Assembly: GCA_021781415.1 (NCBI GenBank)
Contig: JAJXWW010000109.1
Coordinates: forward strand, 1 to 40,246
Direction of reading: 5' to 3'
Origin: Planctomycetota bacterium
Lineage (GTDB): Bacteria; Planctomycetota; Planctomycetia; Gemmatales; Gemmataceae
Length of the DNA: 40,246 nucleotides
The translations under genes were made by a program, and so were the position numbers. Positions 26,402 to 34,540 of this stretch are shown one piece after another. Numbering within the stretch: position 1 is the first letter of the stretch; each line of letters begins with the position of its first letter. Under the pieces are notes generated by a model, which was given only the letters and a program-made list of their open reading frames with translations, did not search any database and was not told the origin of the DNA.

Positions 26402-26430
26402 CTGCCAAGAGTATCAACTCATAAGATAAT
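26402..26430 (+). promoter_or_regulatory. ileS: Candidate sigma-70 type promoter for ileS
   Basis: CTGCCA at 26402-26407 and GATAAT at 26425-26430 are 17 bases apart, matching four and five of six consensus bases. They lie about 30 bases before the start codon and leave room for the strong AAGGAGG site at 26446-26452. Confidence 0.4.
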
Positions 26431-26459
26431 GCAATTGATCCGCAGAAGGAGGAGACGTT

Positions 26460-29400
26460 ATGCCGTTCGAGAAAGTGGAGACGCAGCAGGTGGATTTTCC
26501 GGCTCTGGAGCGCGCCGTACTGGCGCTTTGGCAGCGCATCGAAGCGTTCGAGAAGCTGCGCGAGAAGAACCGGACGGGGCCGCGCTGGTCGTTTCTCGAC
26601 GGTCCCATCACCGCCAACAATCCGATGGGGGTGCATCACGCCTGGGGACGGACCTATAAAGATGCCTTCCAGCGCTATCACGCCATGAACGGCAAGCAGC
26701 TGCGCTATCAGAACGGCTTCGATTGTCAGGGTTTGTGGGTCGAAGTCGAGGTCGAAAAAGAGTTGAAGCTGAAATCGAAGCGCGACATCGAGAACCTCGT
26801 GCCCGGCGATGCGTTCGCCAGCATCGACCATTTCGTGCAGCAGTGCCAACAGCGTGTCGATAAGTTTGCCCGCGTTCAGACGGAGCAGTCGATCCGTTTG
26901 GGCTATTGGATGGATTGGGACCGCGGCGAGGATTGGGCGAAACCCGCGGGCGAGCGGCGAAGTTATTTCACCATGTCCGAAGAGAACAACTACAGTATTT
27001 GGAGTTTTCTCAAGAAATGCCACAATCGCGGTCTGGTGTATCGCGGATACGATGCCATGCCGTGGTGTCCGCGCTGCTCGGTCGGACTCAGTCAGATGGA
27101 GATGGCCGAGGGCTATCAACTCGTGGCCCATCGCGCGGTGTTTGTTCGCTTTCCGCTGCGCGGCCGAGTTGGGGAGAATCTGCTGGTGTGGACGACGACC
27201 CCCTGGACGTTGAGCAGCAACGTCGCCGCCGCCGTCAATCCGGAGTTAACGTATCTGAAAGTGTTGCATAAGGAACAGATCTTCTATTTGGCCAAGGGAG
27301 CTTTCACGGCACAACGGCTCGAAGAGCAGTGGAAGAAAAAGGAGTGGGTCGAGGGCGTGCCGAAGCTGACGACGTTGGAGCAACATTTCAAATCGAAGGG
27401 CGGCTACGAAATCGTCGGCGAAGTGAAGGGAGCCGACATGATCGGTTGGACTTACGACGGCCCGTTCGACGAGTTGCCGGCGGCGCGGGAAGCCGCCGCC
27501 CGTCATCGCGTCATCGCTTGGAAGGATGTCGGCGAGACGGAAGGCACGGGCATCGTCCATATCGCGCCGGGCTGCGGTAAGGAAGACTTTCACCTCGGCA
27601 AAGCGGAAGGTCTGCCCTCCGTCGCGCCGCTCGATGAATACGGCGTCTTTCAGCCTGGATTCGGTGAATTGACGGGGAAAGCCGCCGTCGATCACTCCAC
27701 GACCGATTGGATTCTCGAGAATCTACAACAAAAGGGAGTTCTATTCGCCGTTGAGAAATATCCGCACAGCTATCCGCACTGCTGGCGATGTAAGACAGAA
27801 CTCCTGTTCCGACTCGTCGAAGAGTGGTTCATCGACATGAAATGGCGCGACGAGATCAAGCGCGTGGTCGAGCAAGTTACGTTTCTGCCGGAGTCGATCA
27901 ACGGCAAGGCGCGCGAACTCGATTGGCTGACCAACATGGGCGATTGGATGATCTCGAAGAAGCGCTTTTGGGGTTTGGCCCTGCCCATCTGGGTCGATGA
28001 ACAGACCGGCGATTTTGAAGTTATCGGATCGCTGGAGGAGTTAAAAGAGCGCGCCGTCGAAGGCTGGGAGAAGTTCGAGGGACATACGCCGCATCGACCG
28101 TGGATCGATTTGGTGAAAATCAAGAATCCGAAAACCGGCAACAAAATGTCGCGCATCCCGGATGTCGGCAATCCCTGGCTCGACGCCGGCATCGTGCCCT
28201 ACTCGACGATGTTCTACAATCGAGACCGTACCGATTGGGAAAAATGGTTCCCCGCCGACTTCATCACCGAGAGCTTCCCCGGCCAGTTTCGCAACTGGTT
28301 CTACGCCATCCTGGCCATGAGTACCATGATGGAGAATCGTCCACCGATGAAGACGCTGCTCGGCCACGCCCTAGTCCGCGATCAATGGGATCGGCCCATG
28401 CACAAATCGGCGGGCAACTCGATCCCCTTCGAGGGAGCAGCCGACGAAGGCTACGATTTGAAGGATCCCAAAGGCAAGGTGGGGCATTATCCTCCCTTGG
28501 GTGCCGACCTGTGCCGCTGGATGTATAGCCGACACAATCCGGCCAACAATCTCGATTTTGGTCCCGAACCCGCCGAAGAGTTGCGCGGCAAGTTTATCCT
28601 CAAACTGTGGAACGTCTATGGCTTCTTCTGCAACTACGCCCGGCTCGACAGTTTCGATCCGTCCGCGCCGTCGGTGCCGATGAGCGAACGAACGGATCTC
28701 GACCGCTGGATTCTCTCGGATTTACAGGGGCTGATCCGCACGGCGCGAACAGCGTTTGAGAATTACAACCTGATGGCCTTCTGCTTGGAGGCGGAGCGCT
28801 TCGTCGATGACAAGTTGAGCAACTGGTACGTTCGCCGCAGCCGTCGTCGTTTCTGGAAGAGCGAACACGGCACGGACAAGCAGGCTGCCTATCAAACCCT
28901 GTACACGGTGTTGATGACGCTGGCCAAACTGTTCGCGCCGATCGTGCCGTTCTTGACGGAGACGATCTATCAAAACCTGCGCACGGCCGACCAGCCTGAG
29001 AGCATTCATCTGTGCGATTATCCCACGGTGGACGAAGCGCTCGTGGATGCGGAACTGTCCGACGAGATGAACTTTCTTCTGTCGCTGGTATCGTTGGGTC
29101 TGTCGGCGCGCAACAGCGCCAAAATCAAAGTGCGGCAGCCGTTGGCCGAGATCAAGGTACTGGCCGGGGCGGATAGCGAAGAACGCGCCGCCGTCGAACG
29201 GTTCGGCGACCAATTGCGCGAGGAGTTGAACGTCAAGAAAGTAACTTTACACGATCCCGAATGGGGTCCATTACTGACGCCGGAGGTGAAGCCGAACGTA
29301 AAGACGTTAGGCCCGAAATTCGGATCGCGGCTGAAGCAAGTCGTCTCGGCCATCGCGGGCGCGGATGCCGCGTATCTGGCAGCGAAAGTACGAGCGAGCG

Positions 29401-29822
29401 ATACGACGGAGTTAACCCTCGACGGCGATTCGATCCAGTTGGAACCCGCCGATCTCGTCGTCTCGATGAAGGCGGAAGAGGGATGGTTCGGCATCGTCTC
29501 CGGCGACGCGCAAGTTGTCCTCGATACCCGCATCACTGAAGAATTGGCCCGCGAGGGCATGGCCCGCGACGTGGTACGCCAGGTTCAAGAACAGCGCAAG
29601 GAAGCGAATCTGCAAATGGAGGATCGCATTACGCTGTTTTTGGGCACGGAGTCCGAGAAGCTGCGACTGTCTCTCGACTCGCACCGCGACTACATCGCCG
29701 CCGAGACGCTGACGGTGGAATGGTCCCCGCAATCGTTAACGGGAGATGCTGTACATCGCGCCACGGTCAAGGTGGATGGTCAGGCGCTCAATATCGAACT
29801 AAAAAGTTCGCGATTAAAATAA
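26460..29822 (+). CDS. ileS: Isoleucyl-tRNA synthetase with GVHH signature motif
   Basis: A 1120-residue class Ia synthetase that charges tRNA-Ile in the cytoplasm. It has the catalytic Rossmann fold, a CP1 editing insertion (VWTTTPWTLSSNVAAAVNP, then WKDVGETEGTGIVHIAPGCG), the anticodon-binding domain (TDLDRWILSDLQGLIRTART) and a DUF5915-like C-terminal region. Cysteine pairs CPRC and CWRC are present. Two signature motifs are altered. The HxGH site reads GVHH (residues 57-60, in NNPMGVHHAWGRTYKD), and the KMSKS site reads PMHKS (646-650), keeping only the second lysine. The start at 26460 has AAGGAGG seven bases ahead. Close relatives with an exchanged GxHH motif are known among type-2 IleRS; valyl or leucyl specificity is unlikely given the overall sequence. 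No second ileS is visible here. Confidence 0.93.
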   Translation: MPFEKVETQQVDFPALERAVLALWQRIEAFEKLREKNRTGPRWSFLDGPITANNPMGVHHAWGRTYKDAFQRYHAMNGKQLRYQNGFDCQGLWVEVEVEKELKLKSKRDIENLVPGDAFASIDHFVQQCQQRVDKFARVQTEQSIRLGYWMDWDRGEDWAKPAGERRSYFTMSEENNYSIWSFLKKCHNRGLVYRGYDAMPWCPRCSVGLSQMEMAEGYQLVAHRAVFVRFPLRGRVGENLLVWTTTPWTLSSNVAAAVNPELTYLKVLHKEQIFYLAKGAFTAQRLEEQWKKKEWVEGVPKLTTLEQHFKSKGGYEIVGEVKGADMIGWTYDGPFDELPAAREAAARHRVIAWKDVGETEGTGIVHIAPGCGKEDFHLGKAEGLPSVAPLDEYGVFQPGFGELTGKAAVDHSTTDWILENLQQKGVLFAVEKYPHSYPHCWRCKTELLFRLVEEWFIDMKWRDEIKRVVEQVTFLPESINGKARELDWLTNMGDWMISKKRFWGLALPIWVDEQTGDFEVIGSLEELKERAVEGWEKFEGHTPHRPWIDLVKIKNPKTGNKMSRIPDVGNPWLDAGIVPYSTMFYNRDRTDWEKWFPADFITESFPGQFRNWFYAILAMSTMMENRPPMKTLLGHALVRDQWDRPMHKSAGNSIPFEGAADEGYDLKDPKGKVGHYPPLGADLCRWMYSRHNPANNLDFGPEPAEELRGKFILKLWNVYGFFCNYARLDSFDPSAPSVPMSERTDLDRWILSDLQGLIRTARTAFENYNLMAFCLEAERFVDDKLSNWYVRRSRRRFWKSEHGTDKQAAYQTLYTVLMTLAKLFAPIVPFLTETIYQNLRTADQPESIHLCDYPTVDEALVDAELSDEMNFLLSLVSLGLSARNSAKIKVRQPLAEIKVLAGADSEERAAVERFGDQLREELNVKKVTLHDPEWGPLLTPEVKPNVKTLGPKFGSRLKQVVSAIAGADAAYLAAKVRASDTTELTLDGDSIQLEPADLVVSMKAEEGWFGIVSGDAQVVLDTRITEELAREGMARDVVRQVQEQRKEANLQMEDRITLFLGTESEKLRLSLDSHRDYIAAETLTVEWSPQSLTGDAVHRATVKVDGQALNIELKSSRLK

Positions 29823-29830
29823 GTGATCGA

Positions 29831-29886
29831 CAAGCCCGGAGCGCGAGCGACGGGCGCTGGCACCCGTCGCTCGCGCTCCGGGCTTG
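29831..29886. repeat. Dispersed palindrome, CAAGCCCG...CGGGCTTG family (copy 2)
   Basis: A perfect 24-base inverted repeat (29831-29854 and 29863-29886) around the loop CGCTGGCA. It lies between the convergent ileS and DUF1501 genes and could stop transcription from both sides, although no T run follows. The ends and loop frame match the element at 16207-16266. Confidence 0.88.
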
Positions 29887-29926
29887 AATGCAGTGGCAGT
29901 TTGCACGACGATGAGTTGCACCTCCG

Positions 29927-31366
29927 TCAGGCGAGGATGTCTTTGAGAACGTTGCCCTGCACGTTGGTCAAACGGCGTTGGATGCCGTTGTGGTAGAACG
30001 TCAGGCGTTCGTGGTCGAGGCCGAGGAGGTGTAAGACGGTGGCGTGGAAGTCGTTCCAGTGAACGCGATTCTCGACGGCCTTCCAGCCGACTTCATCGGT
30101 GGCACCGTAGGCGATGCCGTGCTTGAGTCCGGCCCCGGCCAGCCAGACCGAGAAGCCGTATTGGTTGTGATCGCGTCCCGCGCCGACGATGTTGGCCGCG
30201 GACTGAGTGAATGGAGTGCGGCCGAACTCGGTGGTACACAATACCAGAGTCTCATCGAGCATCCCTCGACGGCGCAGGTCGCGCAGCAGCGCCGCCACGG
30301 GTTGGTCGATGCGGCGGGCTTCCTGACCGTGGTTGGCCGCCATGTTCTCGTGGCCATCCCAGTTGCGGCGCGGACTGCCGAACGTGCCGCCGGAAAACAA
30401 CTGTACGAATCGAACTCCGCGTTCGAGCAGCCTTCGAGCGAGCAAGCAACCCCGTCCGAAGTCCGACGTTTCGGGGCGATCCAGACCATACATCGATTGC
30501 GTGGCAGCGGTCTCGCGTTCGAGGTCGGCGGCTTCGGGCACGGCCAACTGCATCCTGGCGGCCAGCTCATAACTGTGAATGCGGGCCGCGAGCGGGTCGC
30601 TGGGGCCGCGTTCCTCCAGATGGCGGCGATTCATGGATTCGAGCAATTCGCGCGTCGCACGCTCCGCGCCAGCTTGCAGCGGTCGAGCCGGGGCGAGATC
30701 GTCGAGCGGAGTCCCCTTGGCGCGCAAGACGACTCCTTGATGGCGCGCGGGGAGAAAGCCGTTGCTCCAGTTAATCGCGCCACCGGCCGGATACTCGCGC
30801 ACGTCCGGCACGACGACGAAAGCGGGTAGGTTGTCCGTCTCGCAGCCCAAACCGTGGGAGAGCCATGCCCCCAAAACCGGAAAGCCGTTCAAGCGGAATC
30901 CACTGTTCTCTTGAAACGTCGCCGGAGTGTGATTCGACGTTTCCGCGTACATCGAACGAATGACGGTTAGTTCGTCGGCCACTCCGGCCAGATGCGGAAA
31001 AAGATCGGACACCCACAGCCCGCTCTTGCCGCGCCGCTTGAACTCCCAATCGGGCTTGCGCAATAAACCCACTTGGCCGAAGAAGACATCGGGGCGTTCG
31101 CTCGAATTCAGCGACTTGCCATGCGCCTTTATCAACTCCGGTTTGTAGTCGAAGGAATCGACGTGGCTGAGCGCGCCTACCAAGCAGATATGAATGACGC
31201 GGCGCGCGCGCGGCGCGAAGTGAGGGCCGAGCGCGGTAGAGCGATCGGGCGACGATGCGGCGACAGTTCCATCGCGGAGCAGCAAACTCGCAAGCGCGGC
31301 ACTACCTAGTCCGTGACGAGTCCACGAGAAAAAATCGCGGCGATCGAGTAAACCGACGGGGAGCAT
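29927..31366 (-). CDS. DUF1501 domain-containing exported protein
   Basis: About 479 residues. The N-terminus carries a twin-arginine-type leader (DRRDFFSWTRHGLGSAALAS), as is usual for DUF1501 proteins. The body resembles the alkaline-phosphatase/sulfatase superfamily: HICLVGALSHVDSFDYKPEL, GCETDNLPAFVVVPD, LVLCTTEFGRTPF and the conserved ending GRDHNQYGFSVWLAGAGLK with VHWNDFHATVLHLLGLDH. The start at 31366 has GAGGA seven bases upstream; longer in-frame starts run into the previous gene. It follows the DUF1553 gene by ten bases, the standard planctomycete arrangement. The function of these pairs is not established. Confidence 0.92.
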   Translation of the reverse strand: MLPVGLLDRRDFFSWTRHGLGSAALASLLLRDGTVAASSPDRSTALGPHFAPRARRVIHICLVGALSHVDSFDYKPELIKAHGKSLNSSERPDVFFGQVGLLRKPDWEFKRRGKSGLWVSDLFPHLAGVADELTVIRSMYAETSNHTPATFQENSGFRLNGFPVLGAWLSHGLGCETDNLPAFVVVPDVREYPAGGAINWSNGFLPARHQGVVLRAKGTPLDDLAPARPLQAGAERATRELLESMNRRHLEERGPSDPLAARIHSYELAARMQLAVPEAADLERETAATQSMYGLDRPETSDFGRGCLLARRLLERGVRFVQLFSGGTFGSPRRNWDGHENMAANHGQEARRIDQPVAALLRDLRRRGMLDETLVLCTTEFGRTPFTQSAANIVGAGRDHNQYGFSVWLAGAGLKHGIAYGATDEVGWKAVENRVHWNDFHATVLHLLGLDHERLTFYHNGIQRRLTNVQGNVLKDILA

Positions 31367-31376
31367 GGCACATTCC

Positions 31377-34367
31377 TCAATCGACGTAAAGAAATTCGTT
31401 GCTGTTGAAGATGGCCCGAGCCAGAACCGCGAAACCATGCTCGCACACGATCCGCCGGGCTATTTTTAACTCGTCCTCGCTGACGGGCCGACCGAAAGCC
31501 AGAAGGTAGGCACGACGTATGCCTTGGTCCACATCGCGGCCCGTTTCGCGCTCGATCCGTTGGGAGAACTCGTCGGCGAGTTTCAGCACGAACGAGTTAT
31601 TCAGCAGAGTCAATGCCTGAAGCGGGGTCGTCGTTACCGTGCGGTTGGGCGCGGTTGTCGAGGGATCGGGACAGTCGAATGCGTCGAGAAGTCGATTGCG
31701 TCCGCCGCGCAGCCCGGCCCGATAGAGAGTGCGGCGACGGAAGGCGTCGCCGTCCGCTTCAACCGGCTCATAAGTCATCGCCGCCGTCCCCGGAGCGCGG
31801 ACCAAGCGGAGATCTTGAAATCCCGGTCCTCCCAAGCGGAGATCGAGCTTTCCGGCAATCCGCAAGGCCGCGTCGCGGATCGTCTCGGCTTCGAGACGAC
31901 GCGGACTTTTACGCCACAGCAGTCGATTGTCCGCATCGACTCGGTTTGCCGCCGGGTTCCAGGTGGAAGCCTGTCGATAAGTCGCCGAAGTGACAATGCG
32001 TCGGTGGAGATGTTTGAGTCTCCAGCCGTGTTGCGCCAAGTCGTCCGCCAACCAATCGAGCAGTTCAGGATGCGAAGGGCGACCGCCGTTAAATCCGAAA
32101 TCGTTGGGTGTATCGACGATGCCGATGCCGAAATGATGGTGCCACAGGCGGTTGACGACAACGCGGGCAAAGAGTGGATTTTTCGGATGCGTAATCCATG
32201 CGGCAAGCCGTTTGCGGCGTTCTCCCTCCGGCGCGCTATCGGACAAGCCGAAATCCGCGTTGAGTCCGGGTACGGATTGGATGCCTCCGGCGGAGACGAT
32301 TTCGGCCCGCTGTGCGGGGTTGCCACGCAGCAAGAGATGGGTCGTCTCCGGTGGGCGAGGAACGATGGCGTGAATCCGCGCGGGCGGTTGATTTAACGAG
32401 CCGTGCAGCAAGGTTATCTCTTCGTTCAGCCGATTGTATTCCCTGCGTTCGTCGAGAGACAGCCGGTCCCGAATCGCTTCGGTGGAGATGAAATCGACGC
32501 CTGCGGAAGCGGCAATTTGTTCGGGGGTTAGCGCTCGGTCGTAGAGATTCGCGCGACGCAGGACGCCGGCCAACATGCGATTGCCTCCGGCCGGCGCGTG
32601 GCGCAAGCCGAAGAGGATTTCCGCCTGACCCGCCTTAAACGTCCGCAACCCTCGGCTCCGATAAGGCGTGCCGTAAGGTCTCCCGTTGCGATAGGCCGCG
32701 ATCGTGCCGTCCTCGCTCCATGCGAGTGCGAGATGAACCGTGCCGCGGTCGGCTTCGGTTTCGAGGGGACCACGAAAGCTTTGGGTGCGGACGAAGTTTT
32801 CACTGCCGGCCATCCATCGGCCCTCTTCGATTTCACCGTAAACAATCGCATCGAACGCGCCGCCGTCCACGGTCTGTACGCTCATCGCGCCGCCGCCGCG
32901 CTGTTTGAGATTGTCCAACGAGATCCAAACCTCCAACGTTTTCGCTCGGAGATCCGCCCTCAAAGGCATGGAGACGACGTGGCTCGATTTTCCGTCCAGT
33001 TTCAAACCGTCGCCACCGATTCGAGCTTCCCCTCGCAGGGTTCCATCCAGGTTCTTCAGCGAATCGCCCAAGCCGGTTGTGAAGTCCCATTGAGCCAACG
33101 GTTTGAGGGCAGCGGTCGGCTTTGCGCGGCGCTCGGAAACGATCCTCTCGCGGATGGGGCTTTCGAGCGCGGCTCGCTTTTTCTCCAACGCGCTCAATAG
33201 GTTCCGCGTTCGTGTCCGCGTCTCTTCCGATGCGGGTAAAGGGCGCTCTCCTTGCCGAACGCCGCCGAGCGCGGCGGTCATTCGATAGTATTCGACCTGC
33301 CGAATCGGATCGAACTTGTGATCGTGGCAGCGCGCGCAGTTGACGGTTAAACCGAGAAAGGTTTGCCCGACGACGCCGACGAGATCTTCCAGTTCGTCCT
33401 GGCGCACGACCTTTTTCATGGCCTCGCTCTGCTGCGTTTGTCCGACGGTATCGTAGGCTCCGGCGACGAGAAAACCCGTGGCCGCGATGGCTTCGGGATC
33501 GTTGGGCCGAAGGACATCGCCCGCCAGCTGCAACCGAACGAACTCGTCGTAAGGCATGTCGCGGTTCAGCGCTTCGACGACCCAATCTCGATACGGCCAG
33601 GCGTTGGGTCGAAACTCGTCGAACTCGAAGCCATTGCTCTCGCCGAATCGCACCGCGTCGAGCCAATGCCGCGCCCAGCGTTCGCCATATTGCGGAGATT
33701 GCAGATAGCGATCAACCAATTTCTCATAAGCGGTTGGCGATTCATCTTCCTCGAAGGCAGCCACCTCCTCCGGCGTCGGCGGCAGACCGCGTAAATCGAA
33801 GCTCAAGCGACGGATCAGCGTGCGGCGATCCGCGTGGGTTGACGGATGCAGCTTTTGCGATTCGAGCCGCTGGAGGACGAACGCATCGATGGGATTGCGA
33901 ACCCAACGGACATTCGCTACCGTGGGCGGTCTTACTTTCTCAATCGGCTTCAGCGCCCACCAATCGTAGCCCGCTCGTCTCGCCGTCGTAGCGCGGAATG
34001 GGTCGATGGGATCGCTCCCCCACTTCGCCCCCGCTGCGATCCACGCTTTCAAGAGCGATTTCTCCTCTCGACTCAGCGGTTTCTTGGGAGGCATTTTGTC
34101 GTCGTTGACGTATTCCCACAGAAGGCTTTTTTGTGGGTTCCCCGGCGCGATGGCTTCGCCTGTATCGCCGCCGGCCAGCGCCGTTTGTCTCCGACTGAGA
34201 TCGAGTCCGCCCTTCGGTTTTCCGCCACTATGACAATCGAGACAGCGCTCGCTCAAAAGGGGAGCTACGATCGCATCGAAATCCAAGTCGGCTCCGCGCG
34301 CCGGTACGCGCCAGGCTAGAAGCAGGCAAAGTGCGAGCATCGCTCGTCGGATCAAACCTTCATTCAT
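31377..34367 (-). CDS. DUF1549/DUF1553 planctomycete cytochrome protein with LamG-like insertion
   Basis: About 996 residues from the ATG at 34367, where a signal peptide (RRAMLALCLLLAWRVPARGA) begins; GGAGA precedes it. The earlier in-frame ATG at 34547 would place 60 arginine-rich residues ahead of the signal. Domains in order are a planctomycete cytochrome C-like domain with CLDCH (42-46) and the typical DKMPPKKPLS; DUF1549 (about 125-330) with a second CxxCH, CARCHDHKFDP; a LamG/concanavalin-like domain in the middle (GKSSHVVSMPLRADLRAKTL, then WSEDGTIAAYRNGRPYG); and DUF1553 (from about 700) with VVNRLWHHHFGIGIVDTPND. It is exported and probably binds haem. It is transcribed with the DUF1501 gene. 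Confidence 0.92.
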   Translation of the reverse strand: MNEGLIRRAMLALCLLLAWRVPARGADLDFDAIVAPLLSERCLDCHSGGKPKGGLDLSRRQTALAGGDTGEAIAPGNPQKSLLWEYVNDDKMPPKKPLSREEKSLLKAWIAAGAKWGSDPIDPFRATTARRAGYDWWALKPIEKVRPPTVANVRWVRNPIDAFVLQRLESQKLHPSTHADRRTLIRRLSFDLRGLPPTPEEVAAFEEDESPTAYEKLVDRYLQSPQYGERWARHWLDAVRFGESNGFEFDEFRPNAWPYRDWVVEALNRDMPYDEFVRLQLAGDVLRPNDPEAIAATGFLVAGAYDTVGQTQQSEAMKKVVRQDELEDLVGVVGQTFLGLTVNCARCHDHKFDPIRQVEYYRMTAALGGVRQGERPLPASEETRTRTRNLLSALEKKRAALESPIRERIVSERRAKPTAALKPLAQWDFTTGLGDSLKNLDGTLRGEARIGGDGLKLDGKSSHVVSMPLRADLRAKTLEVWISLDNLKQRGGGAMSVQTVDGGAFDAIVYGEIEEGRWMAGSENFVRTQSFRGPLETEADRGTVHLALAWSEDGTIAAYRNGRPYGTPYRSRGLRTFKAGQAEILFGLRHAPAGGNRMLAGVLRRANLYDRALTPEQIAASAGVDFISTEAIRDRLSLDERREYNRLNEEITLLHGSLNQPPARIHAIVPRPPETTHLLLRGNPAQRAEIVSAGGIQSVPGLNADFGLSDSAPEGERRKRLAAWITHPKNPLFARVVVNRLWHHHFGIGIVDTPNDFGFNGGRPSHPELLDWLADDLAQHGWRLKHLHRRIVTSATYRQASTWNPAANRVDADNRLLWRKSPRRLEAETIRDAALRIAGKLDLRLGGPGFQDLRLVRAPGTAAMTYEPVEADGDAFRRRTLYRAGLRGGRNRLLDAFDCPDPSTTAPNRTVTTTPLQALTLLNNSFVLKLADEFSQRIERETGRDVDQGIRRAYLLAFGRPVSEDELKIARRIVCEHGFAVLARAIFNSNEFLYVD

Positions 34368-34540
34368 GGGAGAGAGTCTCCAACCGAAGTCGCGTCGTCG
34401 GCAGGCAGGACGGCGTTTTGGTATTCCCATCGTGCGGAGTCTACTCAACCGATGCAAGCAGAAAGCGCGAGAAGTGACAAGGTCAAGTCGTCGTGGAATC
34501 GTTCGTAACCGCGCATACAAAACACAGTTGCACGAACGAG

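Noticed and set aside
26285..26459. T-box riboswitch ahead of ileS
   Set aside because: I found no T-box consensus, specifier loop or terminator/antiterminator pair, and such elements are not expected in planctomycetes.
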